In this document: positions 39,301 to 50,400 of the stretch, one piece after another
How the letters are laid out: every line of letters begins with the position of its first letter
Numbering within the stretch: the stretch's first letter is position 1
Assembly: GCF_000003815.2 (NCBI RefSeq)
Contig: NC_049982.1
Location: 33,213,494-33,277,493, forward strand
Source: Branchiostoma floridae
Lineage: Eukaryota; Chordata; Leptocardii; Amphioxiformes; Branchiostomatidae
DNA length: 64,000 nucleotides
Direction: 5' to 3'
Made by a program: the position numbers and the translations under genes
Notes under the pieces: generated by a model
Databases searched by the model: none
Seen by the model: only the letters and a program-made list of their open reading frames with translations
Told to the model about the DNA's origin: nothing

Positions 39301-41512
39301 ATAAAAAGATAACCCACCTTTCTGTATCTCGTCGTCCTTCAGAACTTTCAATTTCTCCACAATCTGATCTACTTGCATCCGAAAAGGGATATCTAAAGAA
39401 CATACAAATCATCATGTCCAATCATACGAATAGGTGTCTGCTCATTTATTGAATCAATGTTAATCAAAAGATTGCACTTTATGTCTCTTTTTACGGCTAC
39501 TGGGAGGACTTTAAGAAACGGCACAGCACTTACGGTACCAGCTACCCGTACACAAAGACTGAAAAATCTTTCTTGCACCAGGCCATACGCCTGTACAACA
39601 AGTCTTCTTAGTAATACTGTTCTGACGTTCCTGTCTTTACTTTAGTGTTCATTAAAAGGCATTTCGTATAACTTTGTAGGTGTGTTTCTTCGTCATGTAT
39701 TGTATTGTTGATTTTTTCGTATTTGCCGTACAACAATTGTATAGATCAGTGTTATTCAGCTTTTGTACATGCTGCGAAGCTGATTTTCTGAATGAAACTA
39801 TTAAACTATCAAGTTATAATATTCTGCGGCAGATTGTTGGAACTCACTGTTGCTTTCATTGTCCGTCTTTCCTTTCTCATCGTCGATCAGTTCTTCCACA
39901 GCTTTCTCCTCATTTTTGCTAAACTTCAATTTATCGCCCAATTGTTTTACAACTGCAAAGAATAAAGGCCATGCAGGCAGAAAGAATGAGCACGAAGACA
40001 GAAAATCTCTTCACAAATCAAGTCATAACAAGTTTGATAACTTGATTTCAGACAATACATCCCCGTTGTTACTCTACCAATACGTTAACTAGTACATATC
40101 ATTACAAACATCATTACTACCCTTTACCATGATACCCACATGTTTACGTCTGCCTCGCACATTTCGCTCTGGTGCTCGTGCCGCAAATCTGCAAGGTCCT
40201 AATTTTATAGAATTATCAACCTTTAATTAACAGACCTCAGACCTGCATGAAATGTATTGGGTGTTTGTGGGCTTATTGCGTAATCTGTTGTTGATGTTTT
40301 TAAATTATGGTGGAATTACATTGGGTCTGTTATGCGTGGTTGGATCAATTTTGTAAGACAAAGAGTTGCATTGTAGAGAATATATTTAACAAACGATACC
40401 AAATTCTAAGTCACCAACACTTACCAAACACTGCCTGTACAAAAGATTACGCAGGTCAAAAAAGTAACAGAAATTGGTGGCCCAAATTTCTTTCTCTACT
40501 TACATTATGAGGAAAACATCAATATAAAAAGGCTACAAGAAGTCCCATGACACAAAATGGATAACCAAATGCAGTAAATAAACATGAGACGCGACCTGAC
40601 GTGTGCGTGTCAACTTGCTTAGCTTGAAAGACAGATATCCACTTCTTTCTACTTGAAATAGGAAGGGAATCCTTATCAATCATTTTGACAATGTCTTCAG
40701 AGAATTTGCGGCCCTGGGGAACTCGACCCACACATGTCTGAACACAATTCACCCCTGTTTTTCTCTCAACTTACCTACTGATTTTCAAAAAGACGTTGCC
40801 TGGAAAGTAATGGCTGCAACGATTTGAAATTTGGAGGATATTGATAAAAGGTTTCAAGCTACGAAGTTGTACCTCGAAATTTGTGTTCTGCTTATTATTT
40901 CTGGATGAGGCTGAGAACTAATTGATCACCCCTCGTACATTGCGGTTGAAAAGACGATCTGCGACCAACAGAAATCAAATTTCCTGATTTCCGATATCAG
41001 CTGTATTTTAATATTTCAATTCAGTTAATGAAGATATTTTTGGTGGACGTCGACGATTATCGATTTGCCGCAAATAAAAGCCTACGGAAGTTACCAAATC
41101 TGAACGGTTGGGTCGACTTTTCTGCTGCGTCACCAGTAATTATATAACGGACGATAGTGCCACATATGCATCAACAAACAAGATGGCCGCCATAATTATA
41201 TAGCTGGAGGTTACAATGCAAGGTCAAACACCACATGATTTCTTCTGCTTGAAAAGTTTGCAAAACCTTGGTTGTTTAACATGCCAAACTTAAAAAACTG
41301 TATAAAAATACTTCTCGTTAGAATCAAGACAACATGAATACATATCTAAACTCTGTAAACTACCTGTATCACCAATAACGTCTAAACTAAAGGTAGGTCG
41401 ATATCTTTCATGACAAGTTTTACTTACGTTGATTCTCTCCTTTCCCGGCAGGGGCGCTATGGACATCTCTCAGCACACAAAGCAGAGCACAAAACGTAAC
41501 AAGGGACTTCAT
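31569..41512 (-). CDS. Paralogue B: secreted protein with duplicated helical module, no repeat tail
   Basis: Ten exons: 41428-41512, 39848-39952, 39318-39392, 39023-39112, 36815-36919, 35458-35532, 34397-34492, 32331-32444, 31855-31977, 31569-31585. All introns are phase 1; the CDS is 885 bp, 294 residues. The signal peptide is [20 protein letters not shown]. Exons 2-7 match paralogue A in length exactly (105, 75, 90, 105, 75, 96). Exons 8 and 9 carry [10 protein letters not shown] and [10 protein letters not shown], preceded by a Glu-rich stretch. The last exon is only 17 bp (GGHQE-stop after a strong pyrimidine tract ending TTCTTACAG). A weaker acceptor further in would instead give EWSVRESSEE-stop at 31514. 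A gap (38019-38811) lies in intron 4, but no expected exon is missing. Introns hold a LINE fragment, an AC tract and an octamer-repeat fragment. Function unknown. Confidence 0.83.
32590..32885 (-). pseudogene. LINE 3' fragment with Cys-rich motif
   Basis: The minus strand reads [20 protein letters not shown] then [17 protein letters not shown]. The CxxC...IED..(H/Q)F...C pattern is typical of the C-terminus of many non-LTR retrotransposon polyproteins. It lies in the intergenic/intronic zone upstream of exon 8 of paralogue B. Confidence 0.75.
33170..33800. repeat. Octamer-rich dispersed repeat, diverged copy
   Basis: Contains AGCTGCTAGGGGGCCAAACC and TTGCATAATT motifs. Lies in intron 7 of paralogue B. 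Confidence 0.55.
34990..35171 (+). pseudogene. LINE C-terminal fragment
   Basis: The plus strand reads [20 protein letters not shown] then [19 protein letters not shown]. The pattern P(R)T...WN.LP...F...L is common at the end of LINE reverse-transcriptase proteins. Lies in intron 6 of paralogue B. Confidence 0.7.
36138..36440. repeat. (AC)n-derived tract
   Basis: About 300 bp of AC with ACTC, ACGC and AGACGC interruptions, in intron 5 of paralogue B. Open in several frames; the ORFs are not genes. Confidence 0.95.
38019..38811. other. Assembly gap
   Basis: 793 N within intron 4 of paralogue B. Nothing can be said of its content. Confidence 1.
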
Positions 41513-41609
41513 GCCACCACTGTGCCTGGTAACAATCGTTTGGAATCGTCTCAAGATGATGTGAAGGACACCTTGGGTGTGATCCCGTATCGTGCTTGTG
41601 TCTGTCTAA

Positions 41610-41626
41610 AACTAGATTTTCAAGTT
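41610..41626 (-). promoter_or_regulatory. Candidate promoter element upstream of paralogue B
   Basis: A near-identical partner of the element at 26833-26849, about 98 bp upstream of the start codon on the same strand as the gene. ATTGG/CCAAT-type motifs and a CACGTG lie further upstream. Confidence 0.4.
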
Positions 41627-41869
41627 GACGCTGTGACGTGCAGAACACCAATTATGACGCACGTGCCCGCGGAAATGAGTAAGGCCCATTTCACCACCAG
41701 ATTGGGCGAGCGACCTTAATTGGTTTTGTGTGACCTTATATCATAATCAGGCAAGGTGTTAAGGTATCATTCAAGCAAGAAGTCGCTATGCAGTTGTAGC
41801 TTCTAGAGAAAATGGGTGTAACATTCCCAACATAATGCCGCCACTAATCATAGCAAAAAACCAAACAGA

Positions 41870-42270
41870 ACCATACATGCCGTATTAGAGCTATCTGTGA
41901 TCCAAATTTGATCCTTTGGTGATGTTTACAAAATAGAAGAAAGGATCATTTTGATTAAAAACGAAAATGGCCACTTTTTTTTAAATCGCTGATTATGTCC
42001 ATTTCAAGTCGTGAGAGGGTTAGCAATCGGTGGGGAATCAGTCAGGAGAGATTCGGCAGTCTGCGGCTATAGGTCGGGATGGTTGGGAATAGGTTAGATA
42101 GCATTCGCGACACAGTCGGGAGATGATTAGGGCATGTTCGGGACATGTTCGGCGCTAAATGATATTCGTGGCCTAAACTGGTCAGATTGCTCCCGAACTA
42201 CTGCCAACCTGAGTCGGCTGAGGGTCGGCTAGTGTTCGGGAGCTGAATTTGGCAATGTGTAAGGTAGGCA
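41870..42270. mobile_element. Inverted partial copy of the TACACATAGCCGA element
   Basis: Contains the hairpin TCCCGAACTA...TAGTGTTCGGGA and a tail like that at 18000-18120, in reverse order. Lies just upstream of paralogue B. Confidence 0.7.
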
Positions 42271-42429
42271 CATACACACACACGAGCGCGCGCACATACA
42301 CACACACAGAGAAAGACAAGCACATGAACATACAGAAAAGCCGAAAACAACACCGAAGATGAAGTGAAAAAAAGATTGAATGGTCGACCGGTCGGTTTGA
42401 CGTGAACCACATATTAGAACCAGGAATTA

Positions 42430-43540
42430 TTCTCTTCGCCAAGAAGAGTATGTTTTTGGTCGACTTGGGTCTGTATGTAGGTCAACAGCATATAACTCGA
42501 GAAATTGTGGATGGAACTTTGTGATTTTTGGTAGGTGTGTAGCGGTTGCCGAAAGGAATGCCAAGTTTGAAAACGGTTTACCTGGCGTCTTCCTACGGTA
42601 GTGCAGCGAGCTTGGTATGTTTTTTGCGGTTTGTTTTGGGCAGCATAAGTCAAAATCTAGCTGGGCGATTTTCACGAAACTTAGTAGGTGTGTAGCAGTT
42701 TTGGAGAGGAAGGTCAAGTGCGAAAATGGTTTACCTGGCTCTTACCTACGGTGCTGTAGCGGGATTTGTATGTAAGTGCGTTTGTCTGTATGCAAGATAA
42801 CTCGAGAACCCTTGAATGGATCCTGATTATATTTGTTAGGTGGATGGGGGTTAGGAAAACGAAGGTCAAGTTCGATAATGGGCACCCTAGTGGCTGCCTA
42901 AGGTACTGCAGCAAAACTTTTAATTTTGACACTTCGTGTTCTGGACATGCTGTGGTCATGATTTTTGAGTGGTAGATAGCCCTTGGAACAGAGAGTAAGT
43001 GCTGTGAGTTTGGACCCCCTAGCGGCTTTTTGGAAACTGCAGGCACCGATTTCCGTTCAAACTTTGGACGAGAATAACTCGAGAACGTGTAAACGGATCA
43101 TCAGGATTTTCAGTATGTAGATAGAATGAGTGATGACTTATACAATGTAATACTAATTATGCAAATCAGTAGCTAATTTGCATAATTAATGAGGAAAGTT
43201 CATAAATCCATGCTAACAGCATATAATTCAAGAAGCTGTGTATGGATTTTCATGATATTTGGCATTTAAGTAGCGGTTGCGGAAAGGAAGGTTGTGATCG
43301 AAAATAGTTGACGTAGCATTTTCCGTTAGGACGGTAGCAGGCCGAGTGTGTGCGTCCGTTTGTTTGTGGAATGCATAACTCGAGAAGCCTTGAAAAAATC
43401 CTGATAATATTTGGTAGGTGGGTAGGGGTCAGGAAAACGAAGATAGATTATGATAGTGGGGCCCCTAGCGGCTTCCTAAGGTACTGCAGCAAAACTTATT
43501 AACAGAAAATAAACTGTGCTCTATATATATCTCATTTTGA
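42430..43540. repeat. Octamer-rich dispersed repeat, inverted copy
   Basis: The reverse complement of the family at 29690-31013, with GGACCCCCTAGCGGCTT and CTAATTTGCATAATTAATGA. Broken by the gap at 43541-43640. Confidence 0.75.
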
Positions 43541-43690
43541 NNNNNNNNNNNNNNNNNNNNNNNNNNNNNNNNNNNNNNNNNNNNNNNNNNNNNNNNNNNN
43601 NNNNNNNNNNNNNNNNNNNNNNNNNNNNNNNNNNNNNNNNTTTGAACCTAGCAATCTCTTTCTAACCAACATATTATTCACACATTAGTA

Positions 43691-44267
43691 CGAGGGGCGT
43701 GCAATAAGTAATGGTCCTGACCCACTTCCAGTTGTCTGATCTAAATGAAATTTTGTATGTGTAATAATTCATATCTCTATGGGTTATGTTGCAAAAGACA
43801 GCTCTGAACTAATTGTGGTTTCTGATTTACTGGTGTTTGAACTTAGTCAGGTGCGAAATGGACCAGGTGTGAAATGGAACCAGTTGAGTGTCGCGCAGTG
43901 ATCCGGTTTTTGTATTTGAAAGGACGCACACCAAAGAAGACTTTTGATGAAATAAATGAAACTTATGGTGATGATGCCCCATCATATGACCTTGTAAACG
44001 CTGGCATCCTGAATTCAAACGTGGCTGGAAGTCTGTGGAAACAGCTCCCAGACCTGGTCGTCCCTCTTGTGCCATTGATGAGGCATCAGTTGGAGGACCA
44101 ACCTGGGGTGTCCTACAAAATCGGTGTCCAGAGCTGCATCAAACGATGGGAGAAATGCATAACTCTGGGTGATTCCTATGAAGAGAAAGACTAATAACTG
44201 TGCCAAGTTTCATTAATCTCCTGCTATGGGAAATGGGTCAGGACCATTACTAATTGCACGCCCCTCG
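43691..44267 (+). mobile_element. Internally deleted mariner-type transposon
   Basis: Inverted ends of about 33 bp (CGAGGGGCGTGCAATAAGTA then ATGGTCCTGACCC) are flanked by TA on each side. The interior keeps the N-terminal helix-turn-helix part (ECRAVIRFLYLKGRTPKKTF then DEINETYGDDAPSYD), a frame-shifted linker, and the C-terminal piece IKRWEKCITLGDSYEEKD. The catalytic core is missing, so it cannot move by itself. Confidence 0.92.
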
Positions 44268-44464
44268 TATGTGATACAATTTTGATGCCAATATATTCTG
44301 AGAATATGTATGTAATATTTTCCATATCTGACATGATTTACCATCACATTGAATCGATTTGATGAAGAGTATGATAATGTGCATATTTGCGCCTGCGTCG
44401 CTGTTGACGTCATGACGTAAGTTGTCATGGGTCGGATCGTAAAGTCTCAATGGTCCCATAGTGG

Positions 44465-47400
44465 TCAGTCGTCATCATCAGCAAACTCATCATTGGACCC
44501 GCCGTCTTGGTCGTTCTTGTCCCCTTCTTCACCGGTCAGATCCTCCAGACCTGCAGGGAGAAAACTTAGGTGTTACATTCACAGTTGGATACAAAAGCTT
44601 TTTCCTTGTAAGTCACTTTGCTGTACTATGTCCTTTTATGGTAGACAGGTCAGTCTGCTCCATCAAAACAGATTCGTCATCTTTATAAAATGTCAATAGC
44701 ACTCAAGCCGACAACTTCTTATCTCACTGCACTGGGGAACGGTGCGGCACTGCGGGGTTCGTTCACTGCGGCACTGTTGTGTTATTTTCGCCCATTTTTC
44801 ATAACTTGGATATTGCGTAATACTTCAAAGTATGACTTTATCTCTGAAATTCCTTGAGTATCTTTCGAATACCGCATTGTCACACCGATACCGCAAGTGC
44901 AGAGGGATACCACCTTAACTTACCTATTGTAACATTTGCTGCCGAGGCACGATTTTCTTTCACGTTATCATTTGCTGTCTGGTCGGCGCCCACTGTAGCA
45001 TTAGTTGGCCCCGAGTCAGCTGCAGTTGTTTTCTGTGCACTGGTATCGTTCCTACTGTTTTCCATGTCCTTAGATGGCAACTCTGTGGAGCTACTGTTGT
45101 TCCTGACTGGTGTAGGAACTGTACCATCTACGACATCTACAGCGTTGGTTACATTACTTTTAGCAGGAAACTCGTCTGATGTAGCGTTAGTCTTCACTGT
45201 GGAGATGATCATCTCAGATATTGCAGTTGGTGTGGTTATGGGTTTGCTAACATCTTTGCCACCTTTTGTTGAATGTTCGTCTTTGCTCACAGCAGTAGAC
45301 CGGACTAACACAGAATCTACAGTAGGCGATGGCGTGGCTGAGATTAGGGTGCCAACTAGGAAGCCTCCTTCTGACGAACTGTCATCCTTATCCTGTCCAG
45401 ACGTGTTGACGTTTGAATAGACTTCAGTTTCTATGACAGTCACATTGTCGGCAATACCCTGATCATTTGCTACAGAACTGTTACCTCTGCTTGGCGAATT
45501 TGTGGTGTTGTTCAATCCATTCGTCTCGTCATTGCCCACTGTAGCAGACGTCAGTGAAGTATCAACGTTTCTCCCTGGGGTAGCGGTGGTGACCCGGATC
45601 ACTGCAATGTTCTCCACGTTACTTATCGTGACATTTGTTTCAGTTGTCTCACTCCAAATATCAGTGTTTCCATTATCATAGCTCTCCATCGCTGTGATTG
45701 TGTTCGGCCGTTTGGTAGAAGCAGTGGCTGTATTATTGTCGATCAGGCTTGCGTCTGAAACAGCAGTGGTGCTGAATGTGTGATGTGTTTTCTCCTCCTT
45801 TGCCGTCAACTCTTGGGGAGGATTTGCACCTGCAGACTGCGCTTGAGAAGGATTTGCACCAGCAGACTGTGTTTGAGAAGGGTTAGCACCTGCAGACTGT
45901 GCTTGAACAGGGTCTTCACCTGCAGATTGCTCTTTAACCGGGCTTACACCTGCAGACTGTGTTTGAGAAAGGTTAGCAGACTGTGCTGGAACAGGGTTTT
46001 CACCTGCAGACTGCTCTTGAACAGGGTCTGCGCTTGCAGACTGTGCTGGAACAGGGTTTGCACCTTCAGACTGGGCTTGTGAAGAGTTATCACCAGCAGA
46101 CTGAGCTTGAGAAGAGTTTGCACCTGCAGACTGCGCTTGAGAAGGGTTTGCACCTGAAGACTGCCCTTGAACAGGATTTGCTCCTGCAGGCTGCTCTTGA
46201 ACAGAGTTTACACCTGCAGACTGTGTTGGATTATTGTTTGTACCTGCGAACTGTCCTTGAATAGGGTTAGCATCTGCAAACTGCTCTTGAACAGGATTTG
46301 CACCTGCAGGCTGCTCTTGAACAGCATTTGCACCTGAAGACTGTGCTTGAGAAGGGTTAGCAACTGCAGACTGCTCTTGAACCGGATTTGCACCTGCAGA
46401 CTGCGCTTGAACAGGGTCTGCACCTGCAGACTGCGCTTGAACAGGGTCTTTATCTGCAGATTGCCCTTGGACAGGGCTTGCACCTGCATACTGTGTTGGA
46501 GAAGGGCTTGCACCTGCATACTGTGCTTGAACAGGGTCTTCACCTGCAGATTGCTCTTTAACCGGGCTTGCACCTGCAGACTGTGTTTGAGAAAGGTTAG
46601 CACCTGTAGACTGCTCTTGAACAGGATTTACACCTGAAGACTGTTCTTGAACAGGGTCTGCACCTGCATACTGTGCTGAAACAGGGTTTGCACCTACAGA
46701 CTGCGCTTGAACAGGGGTTACACCTTCAAATTGCTCGTGAACAAGGTTTGCACTTGCAGACTGTGCTGGAACAGGGTTTGCACCTGCAGACTGCTCTTGA
46801 ACAGGATTTACACCTGAAGACTGCGCTTGAACAGGGTCTGCACCTGCATACTGTGCTGAAACAGGGTTTGCACCTACAGACTGCGCTTGAACAGGGGTTA
46901 CACCTTCAAATTGCTCGTGAACAGGGTTTGCACTTGCAGACTGTGCTGGAACAGGGTTTGCACCTGCAGACTGCTCTTGAACAGGGTTTGCACCTGCAGA
47001 CTGTGCTGGAATAGGGTTTGCACCTGCAGACTGTAGTGCATTGGATTTCCAAAGTCTTGGACTTCTTCCATCCCGTTGTCTCTGTTACTACCGAGGTCAC
47101 CGTTACTTTCACCTCCCTCATCAGGCACGTCTACATTCAACTCGCCCCAAAACATCTTGTTTTCCTGATCGTCAGCTACTTTGTCGATTTTCTCCGCGGC
47201 TAAACTGATCCCATTATCTCCGTTAGGGTTCTCTGAAAGGGAAGTACATAAAATCTGGTCATACGTTCGTAGAATGGTGCAAAATATTCCATTCTACTGT
47301 GACAGGATCTAAACCCATTATACCGTTGGTTACGCATGTTTAGTATAACGCATTTCCCTACCCTTTAACGTCTCCATTTCCTCGTGGATCGCCCTGATTT

Positions 47401-50400
47401 CCTGGAATATCATGGCTGCCTCCTCCGATCCAAATTCTTCCTCTACCAGGCTTCTAACTGTAATGTTTATAGAACTATTAGCGTTTCCGCCATCTATTGT
47501 TGCATATCATGTGTATAAAAATTAGTTTGCAACATTTATAACATATAACCAGTGTGGATAAGAATTGTAATGTGCTAATTTGCAAATAGTGAATTGTACT
47601 ACTGTATCTTATTGCTGATTTGCTTTCATCTGTTTTGCAAGTTATCTTAAGCAGTAGACCATGATGTATTATAAGTATTTTATTGCGCAGTAAGTATTGT
47701 CGGCGTCATACTTTGAATGAATATGTGACCATGTAAATTTTGATACCGTTTACGTACATCGCTCTTCCTGCTCTGGGGACAGTTGATCATAGCTGTCTGC
47801 CAGTTCGGAAAGTCCGAGCTTGAACTCCATATCTGTCAGAATCAATTGAAGGTCAAAGATAGCTTAAGTATCTAGTATCTAATTCTTCTTCATTACATTT
47901 ACATTCACATTTCATCGTCAACGATAAAAGTGAGCAAACTAAAAGGCAACAATCATGTTACAGTGCTTACAACATACACGTGATTTCCCACTCATATGCT
48001 CGCTTTTGATAATAACACTTGAAAACGCAACAATATGGCATCGTTTAACCCTTGAACACCATTCAACACTCTCAGGTTGACCAGAGTATTATCACTTGTT
48101 GGAAATTGGATAGCGGTTTCCTGGATTGCCCTGGGGATTCAAAACATGCATCCAAACAATGCAACGGTCTTTTGTCGCCTTGCGTCAAGAAGGTCGGGTA
48201 AACAGTCATACCAGAGACGTGAAAAAATAGTACATGATCATTTCTCTTCTTAGCACTCAGAGAAGGACAATAGGATATGAACACACTACATCACCATTAG
48301 ACGTTATTGGCTCCTGTAGGGGCCTATTTGGGACTATAAACGGAGATAAGCACATCGGAGGATTTTGACTTTTAACTAGGAAACACATTCCCTCTATAGC
48401 CTAGTCTCTGAATGGTAGAGAAACACAATTATATCTAGAGTAGCGTTAGAGATGTTACTCAAAGTGCGAACCTTCCGTTTCTACATCCTTTCCATCTTTG
48501 GTATCCTCAACGAGTTCTTCAAAAGCATCCTCTTCCCCTTCATTTAGTTGGAAGGATTGTCGCAACTCTTCATTTGCTGAGGGCAGAATTCATAGACAGA
48601 AATCTGAGTTTAAGTAGATAGAAACATGCCCAGACTTCGATGGGTCTAAAAGTTCTCTAAAACAAGGAAGAAATGTATTTTGTTCCATGCAATTCAATCA
48701 AATTGAACGGCATTTGGGGAAAAGGTTAAATAAACATCCAGTTATAAGTTATTGCTGGTTTTCGGGGCAAGGGGTTGAGGGGTGGCTATTTGCAACTTAT
48801 TTTCAAACAGTTCCGGGCAGCACCCTTCTGTAACAGAAACACAGGTGTTGAAACTGTTAAGTGTGTAATACAGGTAACCATTAGAACCTGAGACAAGTCT
48901 TACATGTCCACAACAAACCAGGGTTAGTAATAAGCTCGCTGATAATATTGCACAAAGACCCTTCACTCTGAGATGAAATAAAAGCACGTGTACTCGTGGT
49001 GACTCCATATGTCAGAAGAATTACGGTTACATGTATTCTGTTAACTCTTTTCAATATGTGCCTTCATGCCACACCGATTTGATTCATGCTTCCCGGATTT
49101 GCAATTTGCTTATTTGAAAGGAAGGTACCAATGTACCTGACACGCATCAACCTCAAATGTTTGTTCCAGAGCTTTAGAATGGCCTTAATATTCTAGTGAA
49201 ACATCAACATAAACGTTTATGTTCTACTGTTGCTTCAGTCATTGAAACTGTCTGTACAGAGAAGCGCAGTGCATCGGTGTCTACGACAGAATACTTGGTC
49301 TTACTCACATTCTATTTTTGCCTGCTCGTTTAATTAACTTTCTACAAAAATCCAAGAACCAAGAAATCTGTCATGTCTTACTTCTTACAGAACCTGATCA
49401 AGGATAACATTTCCTGAGCTATGTAATTGGCTTACCTTCTTTTTCGCTCTCAAATATTTCTTCCGCCGCCTCGAAGACTTCGTCTGCTCTGACTGCCCCC
49501 ATCTTACGACTAAAAAGCTTTCTTACTGGAAAAATTACAGTCGACAATAAGACTTCTTGTGAACAAGATATCAAGAATTTACACAATCAAACTTTTGAAA
49601 TATCGAATTGGAAATATTGTGAGATCTATTATAGAAGGTCATTCATTTTTGATTAACTTCAAGGCCTGTATTTTCCATATGTGTGTGTGCAATGCAGATG
49701 AATAAATGTACGATCAGCGTGAATGAATGAATGGTTTAACGCTAGTTCACCTTTATCCGTTGGGTAACCTTTATCCGTTCCCTTTTAAGAACAATGTATT
49801 TAGGGGTATTAAGTCAGATGGTGGTTTCAAACTGCAATATTTTCAAAATAGTACAATTTGAAACTACCGTCCATCGACTTGATACATTGATACCCTTTCT
49901 CTGAAGACCATATTTAGCAACACAACGAAGATAGGTTACCTCGCGGATAAAGGTGAACTAACGTTACCTCTGACATACTCACCATCATCATAGAGGAACA
50001 TACAGGTCTTGAGATTGACATATTAGGGGATAGCGAATTCGAACATATGAATATATCCATAGCATGAATATGTGTCGAATTATTATTGAAGGTTACTTAC
50101 TTTTTTCCATTTCCTCGTCGCTCATCGTTCTTAGTTTTCTCACGATTTCTTCAACCTGGAGCCTGAAAATTATTTCTACACGAAGTGATAAAATGTGTTA
50201 GCCTTATAAGGGCAATAAAGTACATCTATCTCGTTCATGAACTTATGAATGGATTGTCATGAAGTTAGGTATGTGGTTGATTCTGGTTCAATTGCAAAAT
50301 TGATTAGATTTCGGACCCCTGGCAACTTTTCTAGGTATTGGAGCAGAATTTCTGGCTAGCGTTCTGGCTAAGTTATGGCGAAGATTTTGGTCTGTGTAAT

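Noticed and set aside
46898..47155. Minus ORF that runs from exon 8 of C into the array and stops after a few units
   Set aside because: It is the wrong frame of the array; the proposed 89-bp intron and the acidic terminal exon support the other frame. Kept as an alternative if the intron is disproved.
48742..49008. 88-codon ORF with a hydrophobic stretch resembling a signal peptide
   Set aside because: Lies wholly within intron 4 of paralogue C on the same strand, with no splice or repeat-family support.
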